Assembly: GCA_017480795.1 (NCBI GenBank)
Contig: JAFURY010000079.1
Span: 1 to 38,819, forward strand
DNA from: Succinivibrionaceae bacterium
GTDB taxonomy: Bacteria > Pseudomonadota > Gammaproteobacteria > Enterobacterales > Succinivibrionaceae
Direction: 5' to 3'
Length of the DNA stretch: 38,819 nucleotides
The notes below the pieces were generated by a model. That model was not told the DNA's origin, ran no database searches, and saw only the letters and a list, made by a program, of their open reading frames with translations. Shown in pieces: positions 6,984 to 13,407 of this stretch. The number at the start of each line of letters is the position of its first letter. Positions within the stretch are counted from its first letter, which is position 1. Position numbers and translations under genes: made by a program.

Positions 6984-7187
6984 TTATTCCTTGTCCAGTT
7001 CCGGCAGTCCAGCCACGCTGGTCAGCAGGCTCAGGATCCCGGCCAGCAGGGACGCGGATGCGACCGCAATCCAGTTGACCTCGGAGATCACCGCGCTGGT
7101 GCCGATGGTGGCCACAGCGGTCTGCGCTACGGTTTTCAGAGCGCGGACACCGGCAGCTTTGATCCATTCTTTGAAATCATACTTCAT
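6984..7187 (-). CDS. Holin, phage r1t-like
   Basis: A 67-aa membrane protein, MKYDFKEWIKAAGVRALKTV then two hydrophobic segments (VAQTAVATIGTSAVI and NWIAVASASLLAGILSLLTS). The pattern of a charged W-x2-A-x3-R-A-x-K-T N-terminus and two helices matches the r1t holin family. Holins open the membrane so that the endolysin reaches the peptidoglycan. It is the last gene of the late operon, with AAAGGAG about ten bases upstream of ATG 7187, and it follows a second small membrane protein and the amidase. Confidence 0.85.
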   Translation of the reverse strand: MKYDFKEWIKAAGVRALKTVAQTAVATIGTSAVISEVNWIAVASASLLAGILSLLTSVAGLPELDKE

Positions 7188-7190
7188 GGC

Positions 7191-7418
7191 TCACTTTGCT
7201 CCTTTCAGATCACGTACATCGTGCTGCAGCTCCGTCACCTGGCCCTCCAGGATGTAGGTGCGCTCCACGACCTTGTTGTGCTTGTCCACCTTTTTCTCCA
7301 GCTGCTCCAGCCGGTAGGCGATCAGCGCGGAGCTTTTGCAATTGGCAAAGTACACGCCGATCAGAGACAGCAGGCCCGTCCCCAAAGCGGACAGGGCAGC
7401 GATTACAGCGTCGCTCAT
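7191..7418 (-). CDS. Second lysis-associated membrane/coiled-coil protein
   Basis: A 75-aa protein with one N-terminal membrane helix (VIAALSALGTGLLSLIGVYF) and a long charged coiled coil. This resembles XhlA/BhlA-like or spanin-like accessory lysis proteins, although XhlA has the opposite order. It overlaps the amidase stop as ATGA and has AAAGGAGG upstream, so the three lysis genes are coupled. It may be an antiholin, a pinholin partner or an anchor for the endolysin; the sequence does not decide. Confidence 0.7.
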   Translation of the reverse strand: MSDAVIAALSALGTGLLSLIGVYFANCKSSALIAYRLEQLEKKVDKHNKVVERTYILEGQVTELQHDVRDLKGAK

Positions 7419-8395
7419 TTGTTAAGGCCCTCCTTTAACTTTTCGATAGCGTCCAGGACGGCCAGAAACGCCCCTCTCGCCGCTTCCAAAGTTACCTGAA
7501 GATTCTCTAGCAGCGGGGCCAGGGCCTCTTCCTGGCTCTCGCTGGGCTGCGTCTGCGTGGTTTCCGCGGGCTTGTTGATGGGCGTCAGGTATTCGGCCAT
7601 CGCGTAGCCCTGGGAGCCTTTATAGGCGACCTGCCACCAGACAGGGTCTGCATCGTCCAGCACCGTCACGGTGGCACCCTGCGGTATCTTGGCCACCACG
7701 GCGTATGTGGTCGCCTTGCCCTTGCGCAGGTTGAGATAGCTGCCCGGATTCGTTGCTTTCGCTTCATACATTCCCTTCACCTCGTCACAGTTGATGTAGG
7801 TCACCTGGATGCCCTCGGCCAGCGCAGCCTTCACGGCAGCCCGGTAGTCGGTCATGGTGCGGCCGAACTTCCGCAGCCACTTCGTAATGTCGGCGTGATT
7901 GCTGGCCAGGCCCATATCGTGCAGCTCGTGGTGATCGCGCACCGCCGCGTCCGGGTCAAGGCCATACTCCTGGCACCAGTACGCGGTCAGCAGCACGGCC
8001 TGCCCCATGACGGCGTCCAGGAAGTAGCGCTCGTCGGTCAGGTTGTCCTCGCAGATCTCGAAGCCGATGTAGCCTTTTCTGTTGGCGTTTCCGTTGGGGC
8101 CGGATCCCGAAAGCCAGCACCGCTGCTCCCAGGGCAGCGCCTGGTACACGGCCACCGTGCCGTCCTCCAGCTTGCCGATGTACGCGCTGGCGCACACATC
8201 GCCGCCGGGGCGGTTGTGGCTGTTGCCGTAGATGTTCCGGCCCAGGCGGCCGTCGTCCGGCTGCACATAGCGCTTCAGGTAGCTATTGGGTGCGCCGGTG
8301 GAATGCACCTGCACGCCGGCGGGCTCTTGCGCTATGCCATTTTTGTAGCAGTCGGAATCGTAAAAGACCCTTTGGTAGATGGTCAGCTGGCGCAC
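7415..8395 (-). CDS. Endolysin: N-acetylmuramoyl-L-alanine amidase with SH3 domain
   Basis: A 326-aa lysin. The N-terminal amidase_2/PGRP-type domain (about residues 1-190) carries zinc-ligand candidates His31 (VQVHSTGAPNS) and a later D-H-H-E-L-H cluster, plus a central GYIGFEICED strand. A linker leads to an SH3_3-like wall-binding domain at about 205-275 (LNLRKGKATTYAVV, then WWQVAYKGSQGYAM). A helical tail follows. Start is GTG 8395, with GGAGGAGG about ten bases upstream. It cuts the bond between MurNAc and L-Ala to release progeny. No signal peptide is seen, so it depends on a holin. Confidence 0.93.
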   Translation of the reverse strand: MRQLTIYQRVFYDSDCYKNGIAQEPAGVQVHSTGAPNSYLKRYVQPDDGRLGRNIYGNSHNRPGGDVCASAYIGKLEDGTVAVYQALPWEQRCWLSGSGPNGNANRKGYIGFEICEDNLTDERYFLDAVMGQAVLLTAYWCQEYGLDPDAAVRDHHELHDMGLASNHADITKWLRKFGRTMTDYRAAVKAALAEGIQVTYINCDEVKGMYEAKATNPGSYLNLRKGKATTYAVVAKIPQGATVTVLDDADPVWWQVAYKGSQGYAMAEYLTPINKPAETTQTQPSESQEEALAPLLENLQVTLEAARGAFLAVLDAIEKLKEGLNK

Positions 8396-8636
8396 GCTTT
8401 CTCACCTCCTCCTCGCAGACCGGGCATACCTGCCGTCCCTCTGGGATGATGGCCCCGCAGCATACGCAGCGGTTGTCGTCCGATCCGGCATAGTCCCGAA
8501 TCTCAGCCAGGATGTCAAACTCGTCCTCCTCCAGCTGCCCGTCGTCCGTTTCGATGCCGTGCATGGTCAATAAAACAGACTGCCGCCGGATCACTCCGGC
8601 GGCACGGCATAGCAGGTCGCACAGTTGCTGGTTCAT
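8283..8636 (-). CDS. Small zinc-ribbon protein overlapping the lysin
   Basis: A 117-aa frame. The first part is helical and acidic; residues around 57-75 hold a clear zinc ribbon, C-V-C-C-G-x-I-I-P-E-G-R-Q-V-C-P-V-C-E. This kind of short zinc-ribbon protein is common in Firmicutes phages. The last 38 codons or so run through the start of the amidase gene and are Arg-rich and low in quality, as an overlapping frame would be, so the functional part may be only the first 80 residues. ATG 8636 is chosen; GTG 8642 would overlap the XkdX stop. Confidence 0.62.
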   Translation of the reverse strand: MNQQLCDLLCRAAGVIRRQSVLLTMHGIETDDGQLEEDEFDILAEIRDYAGSDDNRCVCCGAIIPEGRQVCPVCEEEVRKRAPADHLPKGLLRFRLLQKWHSARARRRAGAFHRRTQ

Positions 8637-8638
8637 GG

Positions 8639-8779
8639 TCACGCTTCATACACCTCGCCGGTGATCTCCTGGTATTCCTCGACGGTGATCCAGCCCTTGA
8701 TGACGGCGTTCTTCACCATCGCCTTGTTCCAGGAGCCGCGGTCGTAGGCGGCCTTTACGGTTGCAAACTTCTTACTCAT
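8639..8779 (-). CDS. xkdX: XkdX family protein
   Basis: A 46-aa protein, MSKKFATVKAAYDRGSWNKA, ending GWITVEEYQEITGEVYEA. The pattern of Y-D-x-G, a hydrophobic V-K-x-x-V-x-x-G-W-I-T turn and E-E-Y-x-E-I-T-G-E is that of XkdX, the small protein named from Bacillus phage PBSX that lies between tail fibre genes and lysis genes. Its role is not established. GAGGAGG precedes ATG 8779, and the gene overlaps the 52-aa gene upstream by 8 bp. Confidence 0.88.
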   Translation of the reverse strand: MSKKFATVKAAYDRGSWNKAMVKNAVIKGWITVEEYQEITGEVYEA

Positions 8780-8930
8780 TGTCGGTGCCCTCCTCATCCG
8801 TGGGGATTTCCACGTCGGTCATCATGGCCAGATACTCGATCAGGTCGGCGCTCTTCTGGGCGGTGGCCGCAGCGTTCTCCTGCTCGGCCTTTTCACCGGG
8901 CGTCATTTGGGGCTTGATGATTTTCATCAT
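8772..8930 (-). CDS. Small acidic protein upstream of XkdX (52 aa)
   Basis: A 52-aa frame starting MMKIIKPQMTPGEKAEQENA, with AAGGAGAG upstream inside the 3' end of the reverse transcriptase gene (38-bp overlap). It is helical and acidic. Small proteins of this size and position, next to XkdX, are common in tail-fibre operons but have no assigned function. Confidence 0.68.
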   Translation of the reverse strand: MMKIIKPQMTPGEKAEQENAAATAQKSADLIEYLAMMTDVEIPTDEEGTDNE

Positions 8931-9972
8931 GGGGATTCTCTCCTTTCCAAAGGTCGCGGTAGAATTGATCCATCCGCTGCAGCAGATGGTAGCTGTTGCC
9001 CTTGCTGGCGTGGTTACGCCACGCCGCGTAGGCCATATCCACGTTCTCGCGTTGGATCCCGCCGGCCTTCGCCTTCTTCACCAGCCTGCGCAGCTTCCGG
9101 CGCTGGGCGCTCACCCGATCCGGGTTGATCTGCATCAGCACCTTCCCTGTGTCCGTCAGCGTGAAGCGAAAGCCCAGGAAAAGGATCCCCTCCGATAGCG
9201 GATAGATCCGGGTCTTCTTGGCGTTCACCACAAAGCCGATACCGGCCAGATAGTCGCTAATCTCCCGGTGGCAGCGCACCAGGAAGTCGCGGTCAGGATG
9301 CACCAGGATCAGATCATCCATGTAGCGGATGTAGTGATGCACGCGCAGCCGCTCCTTGATGTAATGATCCAGCGGGTTCAGCACAGAGATCCCCGCGATC
9401 TGCACCAGCTGGCTGCCGGGGTTATAACCGCGCTCGCCGTCGTACTGGCCACGCAGGATGTCCCGCACGCGCTCAAAGGCCCAGGCGGGCAGGTTGCGCT
9501 GGAAGATCGCCTCGGCCACATCATGCCGCATATTGGGATAGTAGCCGTGGATATCAAACTGCGCCACATAGCCCGCGGTACCGTTCCTGCGGTAATGCTC
9601 CCGAAGGAACTGCTTCAGGCGCTCCCTGGCCGCGTCGGTGCCTTTGCCCTTCTGGCAGGCGAAGTTATCGTAGATGAAGCTCTTGGTCATGGCGGGATAG
9701 ACAACGTTGTCGTTCAGGCTCCGCTGGTACACGCGGTCGCGGAAAGCGACAGACGCAATCTCGCGGGGCTTAGGATACATAATCGTGAAGTGCTTGGTGG
9801 GCGCAGCGTGATAGGTGCCGTCGTGCAGCTCCCGGCTCAGTCTGGCTGCGCGCTCGATGCCGCGGTGGAAGTAGGCAGCCACCGAGTCCTTCCAAACCAC
9901 GCCCTTCTTGCACTTCCACATTGATTGATACAGCGCGTCGAATCCGATGACGGATTCAGGATCGTAGTCCAT
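8893..9972 (-). CDS. Diversity-generating retroelement reverse transcriptase
   Basis: A 359-aa reverse transcriptase with the polymerase fingers/palm only. Visible motifs: AQFDIHGYYPNM (first catalytic Asp, Asp140), HYIRYMDDLIL (catalytic YMDD, 217-220), then GIGFVVNAKKTRIYPL and LFLGF (motifs D/E). There is no maturase or endonuclease domain, as in DGR enzymes. It copies the template-repeat RNA with adenine errors to make cDNA that replaces the variable repeat. ATG 9972 lies 150 bp past the template repeat and has GGAG upstream. Motif 4 reads P-G-S-Q-L-V-Q, where DGR enzymes usually have I/L-G-x3-S-Q, so this is a divergent member. Neighbours (avd, TR, VR-bearing gene) make the assignment secure. 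Confidence 0.95.
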   Translation of the reverse strand: MDYDPESVIGFDALYQSMWKCKKGVVWKDSVAAYFHRGIERAARLSRELHDGTYHAAPTKHFTIMYPKPREIASVAFRDRVYQRSLNDNVVYPAMTKSFIYDNFACQKGKGTDAARERLKQFLREHYRRNGTAGYVAQFDIHGYYPNMRHDVAEAIFQRNLPAWAFERVRDILRGQYDGERGYNPGSQLVQIAGISVLNPLDHYIKERLRVHHYIRYMDDLILVHPDRDFLVRCHREISDYLAGIGFVVNAKKTRIYPLSEGILFLGFRFTLTDTGKVLMQINPDRVSAQRRKLRRLVKKAKAGGIQRENVDMAYAAWRNHASKGNSYHLLQRMDQFYRDLWKGENPHDENHQAPNDAR

Positions 9973-10122
9973 GAGAATCTCCTATGCGAATAGCCCAGCC
10001 GGCCCGTAGGTCGTGGGCGTCATAGTCGTATTGTTCGCCGTTTCCGGCAGGGGTTTCGGCTCCTTGCGTCAGGTCGGCAGGGCGCACCGCCTATGGCGAT
10101 GCCATTCTGCCCGCCGGCATTC
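9973..10122 (-). other. TR-RT spacer, likely part of the DGR RNA
   Basis: A 150-bp stretch without a gene between the 3' end of the template repeat and the RT start. In BPP-1, RNA downstream of the template repeat primes and supports cDNA synthesis, and a similar role is inferred here. It can form small hairpins, for example GCCG-GAAA-CGGC on the minus strand (10037-10048). The last bases contain the RT ribosome binding site. Confidence 0.6.
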
Positions 10123-10245
10123 CGCAATCCGGGGCGGGCCGATTCGCGTTCGTGGCGTTGTTGTTGTTGGCGTTGCCGCTCGTGTTGACATTCCACGCAT
10201 TGTTGACATTGCCACGATTGGCAGACCGCAGGCGCACGTTCTGGG
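10123..10245 (-). repeat. DGR template repeat (TR)
   Basis: This 123-bp segment aligns gap-free with 10760-10882 (offset 637). All 16 mismatches fall where the template has A on the minus (coding) strand. It holds about 33 such adenines, many in AAC/AAT codons, so read in the target frame it gives an Asn-rich version of the target's C-terminus. It is non-coding and is expected to be transcribed and reverse-transcribed with random bases opposite A. Confidence 0.96.
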
Positions 10246-10277
10246 CTACAGCCTACACCCCTTATGAGAAAACGCCG

Positions 10278-10691
10278 TCAGCCTTCCGGCTTCAGGCGTT
10301 TCACATCGCTGTCATACCATCCTCGGATGTGGTTCCGCACGTTCACCACCAGGCCCTGCCAGTAGATACACCGGCGGCTGGACAGGTGATAAAGCGGCTT
10401 CGCCACTTCGATCATGGCATACAGATCATTGCAAAGGTCGGCTGCCTCGGCCTGCGCCTCGATGCGATCACGGTACCGCTTCGCGTTGCCGTTTACCTTG
10501 ATGTTATTGGCACGCCAGCACAGCACGTGGATCCGCAGCGCCGTGCGCCGCATGATCTCGGAGTAGGATGCCTGGTTTGGTGGGAAATTCTTCTCATTTC
10601 CCGTGATGCGCAGCGTATACACGCACAGCACCCTGGCCAGGGTATTCACATCCAGCTCGCCGGGCTTCCGCTTCGGGACAGGCACGGACAT
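10278..10691 (-). CDS. avd: DGR accessory variability protein (Avd-like)
   Basis: A 137-aa all-helical, Arg-rich protein between target gene and template repeat, the place held by avd in BPP-1. Avd is a small four-helix-bundle, pentameric, basic protein that binds the RT and template RNA; this length and composition (for example ALRIHVLCWRANNIKVNG, then AKRYRDRIEAQAEAA) fit. ATG 10691 has GAGGTGAT upstream. The gene ends 32 bp before the template repeat begins, and both are presumably on one transcript. Assignment rests on size, helical content and context. Confidence 0.87.
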   Translation of the reverse strand: MSVPVPKRKPGELDVNTLARVLCVYTLRITGNEKNFPPNQASYSEIMRRTALRIHVLCWRANNIKVNGNAKRYRDRIEAQAEAADLCNDLYAMIEVAKPLYHLSSRRCIYWQGLVVNVRNHIRGWYDSDVKRLKPEG

Positions 10692-10719
10692 AACCGATCA
10701 CCTCGCAAAGAGAGAGACT

Positions 10720-10739
10720 CCCGGCCCTTGCGGGCCGGG
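10720..10739 (-). other. Hairpin downstream of the variable repeat (target recognition element)
   Basis: On the minus strand CCCGGCCC-GCAA-GGGCCGGG: an 8-bp perfect GC stem with a GCAA loop. It starts ten bases beyond the target gene's stop codon and 21 bases beyond the end of the variable repeat. In BPP-1 a hairpin/cruciform of similar size after VR helps to mark the target site. No T-run follows on either strand, so a terminator is unlikely. Confidence 0.75.
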
Positions 10740-10748
10740 GATGGGAGA

Positions 10749-11978
10749 TTAACAGATGACGCAAGCCGGGGCGGGCCGATACGCGTGCGTGGCGTTGTAG
10801 CTGCCGGCGTTGCCGCTCGCGCCGACATACCACGCATAGTTGACAACGCCACGATGGGCAGACCGCAGGCGCACGTGCTGGGAGCTGGTGTGGTTCTCGA
10901 TGGCGTAGCGAATATGCTTTGCATTCGCGCCGCCGGTTCCCTGTGCTTGTGGGCTGGTCAGGCCCAGGCGCTCCTTCCAATAGGGCCAGTATGCGCCCTC
11001 TGCACCACTCACCTGAGGAGCGATGTATTCCTGCTCCAAAGAGGGCAGGAAGAAACGGTCATAGGTGGTTTCATTGCCACCACCATCCGTCACGGTGTTC
11101 AGGGCAGTCACCACCTTCACCGGCTGCACAATAGCCAGGAAGTCGGCAGGCAGGCCGGCCAGGAAGCCGCGCATGGTGGCCAGCTGAGTGGGCGGACGGT
11201 CGAACACGTTCTGCGCAGACCACCAAGCACCGATGGCCGCGTCGCTGTTCAGCCACTGACGGATCGCGGACTGGCTCCAGCGATTATAGCCATGCTGCGT
11301 GCAGCTGCCGTGGTTGACCACCACCGTCGCGCCGCTGGGCAGCTCGGACGCTTTCTTACCGACCTGCATCAGCGTATTCGATACGCTCTGGATGTCGCCC
11401 AGATCGGTGCCGCCGCTGCCGGCGATGCAGCCCACCGTCTCGATGGCCGTGGTGCTGCTGGGGCCGGAATAGGTGACGATCCTCCAGGCCGTGCCGTTCT
11501 TCACCAGCGTCGCCTGGCCGCCGGCGGGAAGGCCCTCGGCAAGCGTGAACTGGTAGGTGCCGGCGGGTACATCGTTCAGTGTAGCGGAGGTGGTGAAGTG
11601 GAAGCTGGTGCCGGCAGCGACCGCCTGCACAGCGTACATCAGCGCCTCGGCAGCATCGAACTGAATGCCAGGCAGCCCCCAATGGCTCTGCAGCCACAGG
11701 CCGGGCTTGGTTTCGCCCAGGGCGGTCTCCACATCGTGGAAAGCCACCACATCCTGCTCGTAGTCGTACTCGTGGTCGTCGTCCTGCTTCCACTTTTCGG
11801 TCACCTGCTCACCGTAGGCAAAATACCGGGCAGCAAGGCCAGCGCGGACGATCTGCTGGATGGCTTTCTCGGAAAGCACGTTGATCGCTCCGGCCTGGGC
11901 CACGGCGATCAGGTTCAGCGCGTCCACCGCTTCCTTCAGGGTGGCATCTGTGGCCACCCGCTTGTTGATTTCACTCAT
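10749..11978 (-). CDS. DGR-diversified tail protein (variable receptor-binding candidate)
   Basis: A 409-aa tail-associated protein. The N-terminal part (about 1-110) is helical. The middle contains a short beta-rich insert (TSFHFTTSATLNDVPAGTYQ), and the C-terminal half has the RWSQSAIRQWLNS / FFLPSLEQEY pattern of the C-type-lectin-like/formylglycine-enzyme fold used by DGR targets. The last 43 residues or so contain the variable repeat. Compared with the template, Asn codons have become His, Tyr, Gly, Ser and Val, Thr has become Ala, and one Asp has become Ala. It lies downstream of the BppU-like gene, so it is likely to sit at the tail tip and bind the host. The stop follows the repeat after three codons. 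Confidence 0.93.
   Translation of the reverse strand: MSEINKRVATDATLKEAVDALNLIAVAQAGAINVLSEKAIQQIVRAGLAARYFAYGEQVTEKWKQDDDHEYDYEQDVVAFHDVETALGETKPGLWLQSHWGLPGIQFDAAEALMYAVQAVAAGTSFHFTTSATLNDVPAGTYQFTLAEGLPAGGQATLVKNGTAWRIVTYSGPSSTTAIETVGCIAGSGGTDLGDIQSVSNTLMQVGKKASELPSGATVVVNHGSCTQHGYNRWSQSAIRQWLNSDAAIGAWWSAQNVFDRPPTQLATMRGFLAGLPADFLAIVQPVKVVTALNTVTDGGGNETTYDRFFLPSLEQEYIAPQVSGAEGAYWPYWKERLGLTSPQAQGTGGANAKHIRYAIENHTSSQHVRLRSAHRGVVNYAWYVGASGNAGSYNATHAYRPAPACVIC
10760..10882 (-). repeat. DGR variable repeat (VR)
   Basis: The 123-bp 3' end of the target gene, matching the template repeat except at 16 positions, every one an A in the template. The substituted residues form the variable surface. 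The 3' end (CGGCCCGCCCCGG, then TTGCG) is nearly invariant and GC-rich, as expected of the initiation-of-mutagenic-homing segment; a hairpin lies 21 bases beyond it. Confidence 0.96.
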
Positions 11979-11998
11979 GGGTCAATTCCCTCCTTGTC

Positions 11999-12205
11999 TT
12001 AATTCTGGCAGACATAGCCGTCTGCATCCAGATAGAAGCCCAGGCCCTCCAGCGTGGCCACACGGGCCACCAGGGCCGTGTAGCTGTCGGGAATGCTGGC
12101 GGCCACGGCCTCGGCCTCCTCCAGCACCGCCGCGGCCTGGGCCGATGCCGTGCCGGGCAGGCTGCGCATCAGCGCAATGGCAATTCCCAAAGTGATCGGA
12201 TCCAT
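11999..12205 (-). CDS. Small tail-operon protein with C-terminal LxGFYLDADGYVCQN motif
   Basis: A 68-aa protein beginning MDPITLGIAIALMRSLPGTA, mostly Ala-rich helix, ending in FYLDADGYVCQN. Nearly the same ending (LYLDSDGYICQN) closes the BppU-like protein two genes upstream, so the motif is a shared end module. ATG 12205 overlaps the previous stop as TAATG. Function unknown; the place suggests a baseplate or fibre accessory. Confidence 0.75.
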   Translation of the reverse strand: MDPITLGIAIALMRSLPGTASAQAAAVLEEAEAVAASIPDSYTALVARVATLEGLGFYLDADGYVCQN

Positions 12206-12459
12206 TACGCACCGCCCTCGCTTTCCATCAGGTCGACCCACGCGCCGTCCGCGCCCAGCTGCCAGATCCGCTTAAATCCGGCGGTAAAGGCCACGGATCC
12301 GGGCGGGTAGTCCTGCGGCAGGTTCGCCAGGTCGCCCTGGCCCGTGACGCACACAGACCGCGCTCCGGCGTTCACGTACAGCTCGCCGCCCTTGACATAG
12401 TCCATCAAGGCGTTGGTGCTGACGCTCGCGCCAGTAGGGGAAACAAGTTTCTGGTTCAT
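12205..12459 (-). CDS. Small tail-operon protein (84 aa)
   Basis: Begins MNQKLVSPTGASVSTNALMD and is largely beta (ELYVNAGARSVCV; RIWQLGADGAWVDL). Not recognised as a named family. It has AAAGGAG upstream and overlaps the next start by one base. Its place between BppU-like and DGR target genes implies a minor structural or chaperone role, which is inference. Confidence 0.72.
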   Translation of the reverse strand: MNQKLVSPTGASVSTNALMDYVKGGELYVNAGARSVCVTGQGDLANLPQDYPPGSVAFTAGFKRIWQLGADGAWVDLMESEGGA

Positions 12460-12477
12460 ACCGTCCTGCTCCTTTCC

Positions 12478-13152
12478 TTAGTTTTGGCAGATATACCCAT
12501 CGGAGTCGAGGTACAGCCCCACCTCCGAATTGCTGCCGGCGTTCTGCCTGGCCCGCGTCTTTTGGGCGGTGGTCAGGCTTTGGGCCACATCGTAGCGCAC
12601 CGAATGCTCCGCAGCCGCCAGGGCCACAGCCGCGGCATCCTCCGCGGTCTGCTGGGCGGCCGCAGCCGCATCACTGGCCGTTTTCTGGGCTGCGGTGGCC
12701 GCGCTGTTCGCGTTGGCCGCAGCGGCCACAGCGCTGTTATACGCGCCCTCCAGCTGCGCCAGGCTCGGCACGGTGGTGCCGCTGTCCAGCTCGGTGCCGC
12801 TGGTGGCCCGGTACACGCTGCCCACGCAGGCGTAGATCGCCACCGTAGTGGTGCCGTCGGAAAGATAGATCACCAGGGAAAAGCGCCCCGGCACGTTGTA
12901 GCAATCGCCCACCAGCGCCAGGCTGGCCACGCCGCCGGACACGCTGCCGCTGATGTCGATGGTTACGTTATCGGCCCGCAGGAATTTCCCCAGCACCGTG
13001 CCGGACAGAGCCAGATCGCCGCCCTGGGCATCCTTCCCCGAAATCCTGAAGATGTGCGCCTTGGCTTCCTCGGTGAAGGCCGTGCCGCGCAGGTTTTCCA
13101 CTTCCACGGCCGCGCCCTGCGTCCATACGCGGGAAATTTTGTTGCCTTCCAC
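12478..13152 (-). CDS. BppU-like baseplate upper protein
   Basis: A 224-aa protein. The N-terminal half (about 1-110) is a beta domain with the pattern of BppU N-terminal domains, which attach receptor-binding proteins to the baseplate (ADNVTIDISGSVSGGVASLA, then GRFSLVIYLSDGTTTVAIYA). A long Ala-rich coiled coil follows at about 125-190 and the protein ends LYLDSDGYICQN. It lies between Tal and the DGR target gene, so it could be the carrier of the variable protein. No full fibre head domain is present. Confidence 0.8.
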   Translation of the reverse strand: MEGNKISRVWTQGAAVEVENLRGTAFTEEAKAHIFRISGKDAQGGDLALSGTVLGKFLRADNVTIDISGSVSGGVASLALVGDCYNVPGRFSLVIYLSDGTTTVAIYACVGSVYRATSGTELDSGTTVPSLAQLEGAYNSAVAAAANANSAATAAQKTASDAAAAAQQTAEDAAAVALAAAEHSVRYDVAQSLTTAQKTRARQNAGSNSEVGLYLDSDGYICQN

Positions 13153-13155
13153 GGA

Positions 13156-13407
13156 TTACCCCTCCTTTCTGTACAGCCTGATCTGCAGCTCGCCCTCTCC
13201 AAAGCGCACCACGCTGCGCAGATCGGTGAAGCCCTCGTACTCGCGGCCATCCTCGCAGGTCACGCACTCCAGGCCCTCAAAATCGGCAGCCACCTGGGAC
13301 AGGGGCCGCGTCTCTTCCGTCAGCCGGATCAGTAGCGAACGATCCGCGCCGATCTCAAATACAAGATCGGTCTCAAATTCGCCGCCCTTGGAGGTGTTAA
13401 TCTTCAT
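13156..13407 (-). CDS. Small tail-operon protein (83 aa)
   Basis: Starts MKINTSKGGEFETDLVFEIG at an ATG preceded by GGAGGAGG; the in-frame ATG further up would overlap the coiled-coil gene heavily and is rejected. A beta-rich small protein (SLLIRL; LQIRLYRKEG at the end). The family is not recognised. It overlaps its upstream neighbour by 11 bp. Confidence 0.75.
   Translation of the reverse strand: MKINTSKGGEFETDLVFEIGADRSLLIRLTEETRPLSQVAADFEGLECVTCEDGREYEGFTDLRSVVRFGEGELQIRLYRKEG

Noticed and set aside
6944-7000. attP beside the integrase gene
   Set aside because: Large serine integrases often have attP next to the gene, but the short 3' gap is filled by the terminator and no imperfect dyad with a central dinucleotide could be recognised by eye on either side.
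8893-9972. Reverse transcriptase as a retron, group II intron or abortive-infection enzyme
   Set aside because: There is no msr/msd-like RNA with inverted repeats, no maturase or HNH domain, and the template/variable repeat pair with adenine-only differences settles it as a DGR.
10720-10739. GC-rich hairpin as an intrinsic terminator
   Set aside because: Neither strand has a T-run after the stem, and termination here would separate the target gene from avd and RT. The place relative to the variable repeat fits a homing element better.
10152-12002. A 616-codon open frame on the plus strand across the DGR target gene
   Set aside because: It is antisense to the target and avd genes. Its protein is rich in His, Arg, Gly and Gln in the way GC-rich antisense frames are, it has no ribosome binding site, and it runs through the template and variable repeats.
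11999-13152. A second variable repeat or second DGR target in the tail operon
   Set aside because: I looked for the conserved template ends (for example the CGGCCCGCCCCGG block) elsewhere in the tail genes and saw only the one at 10760-10882.
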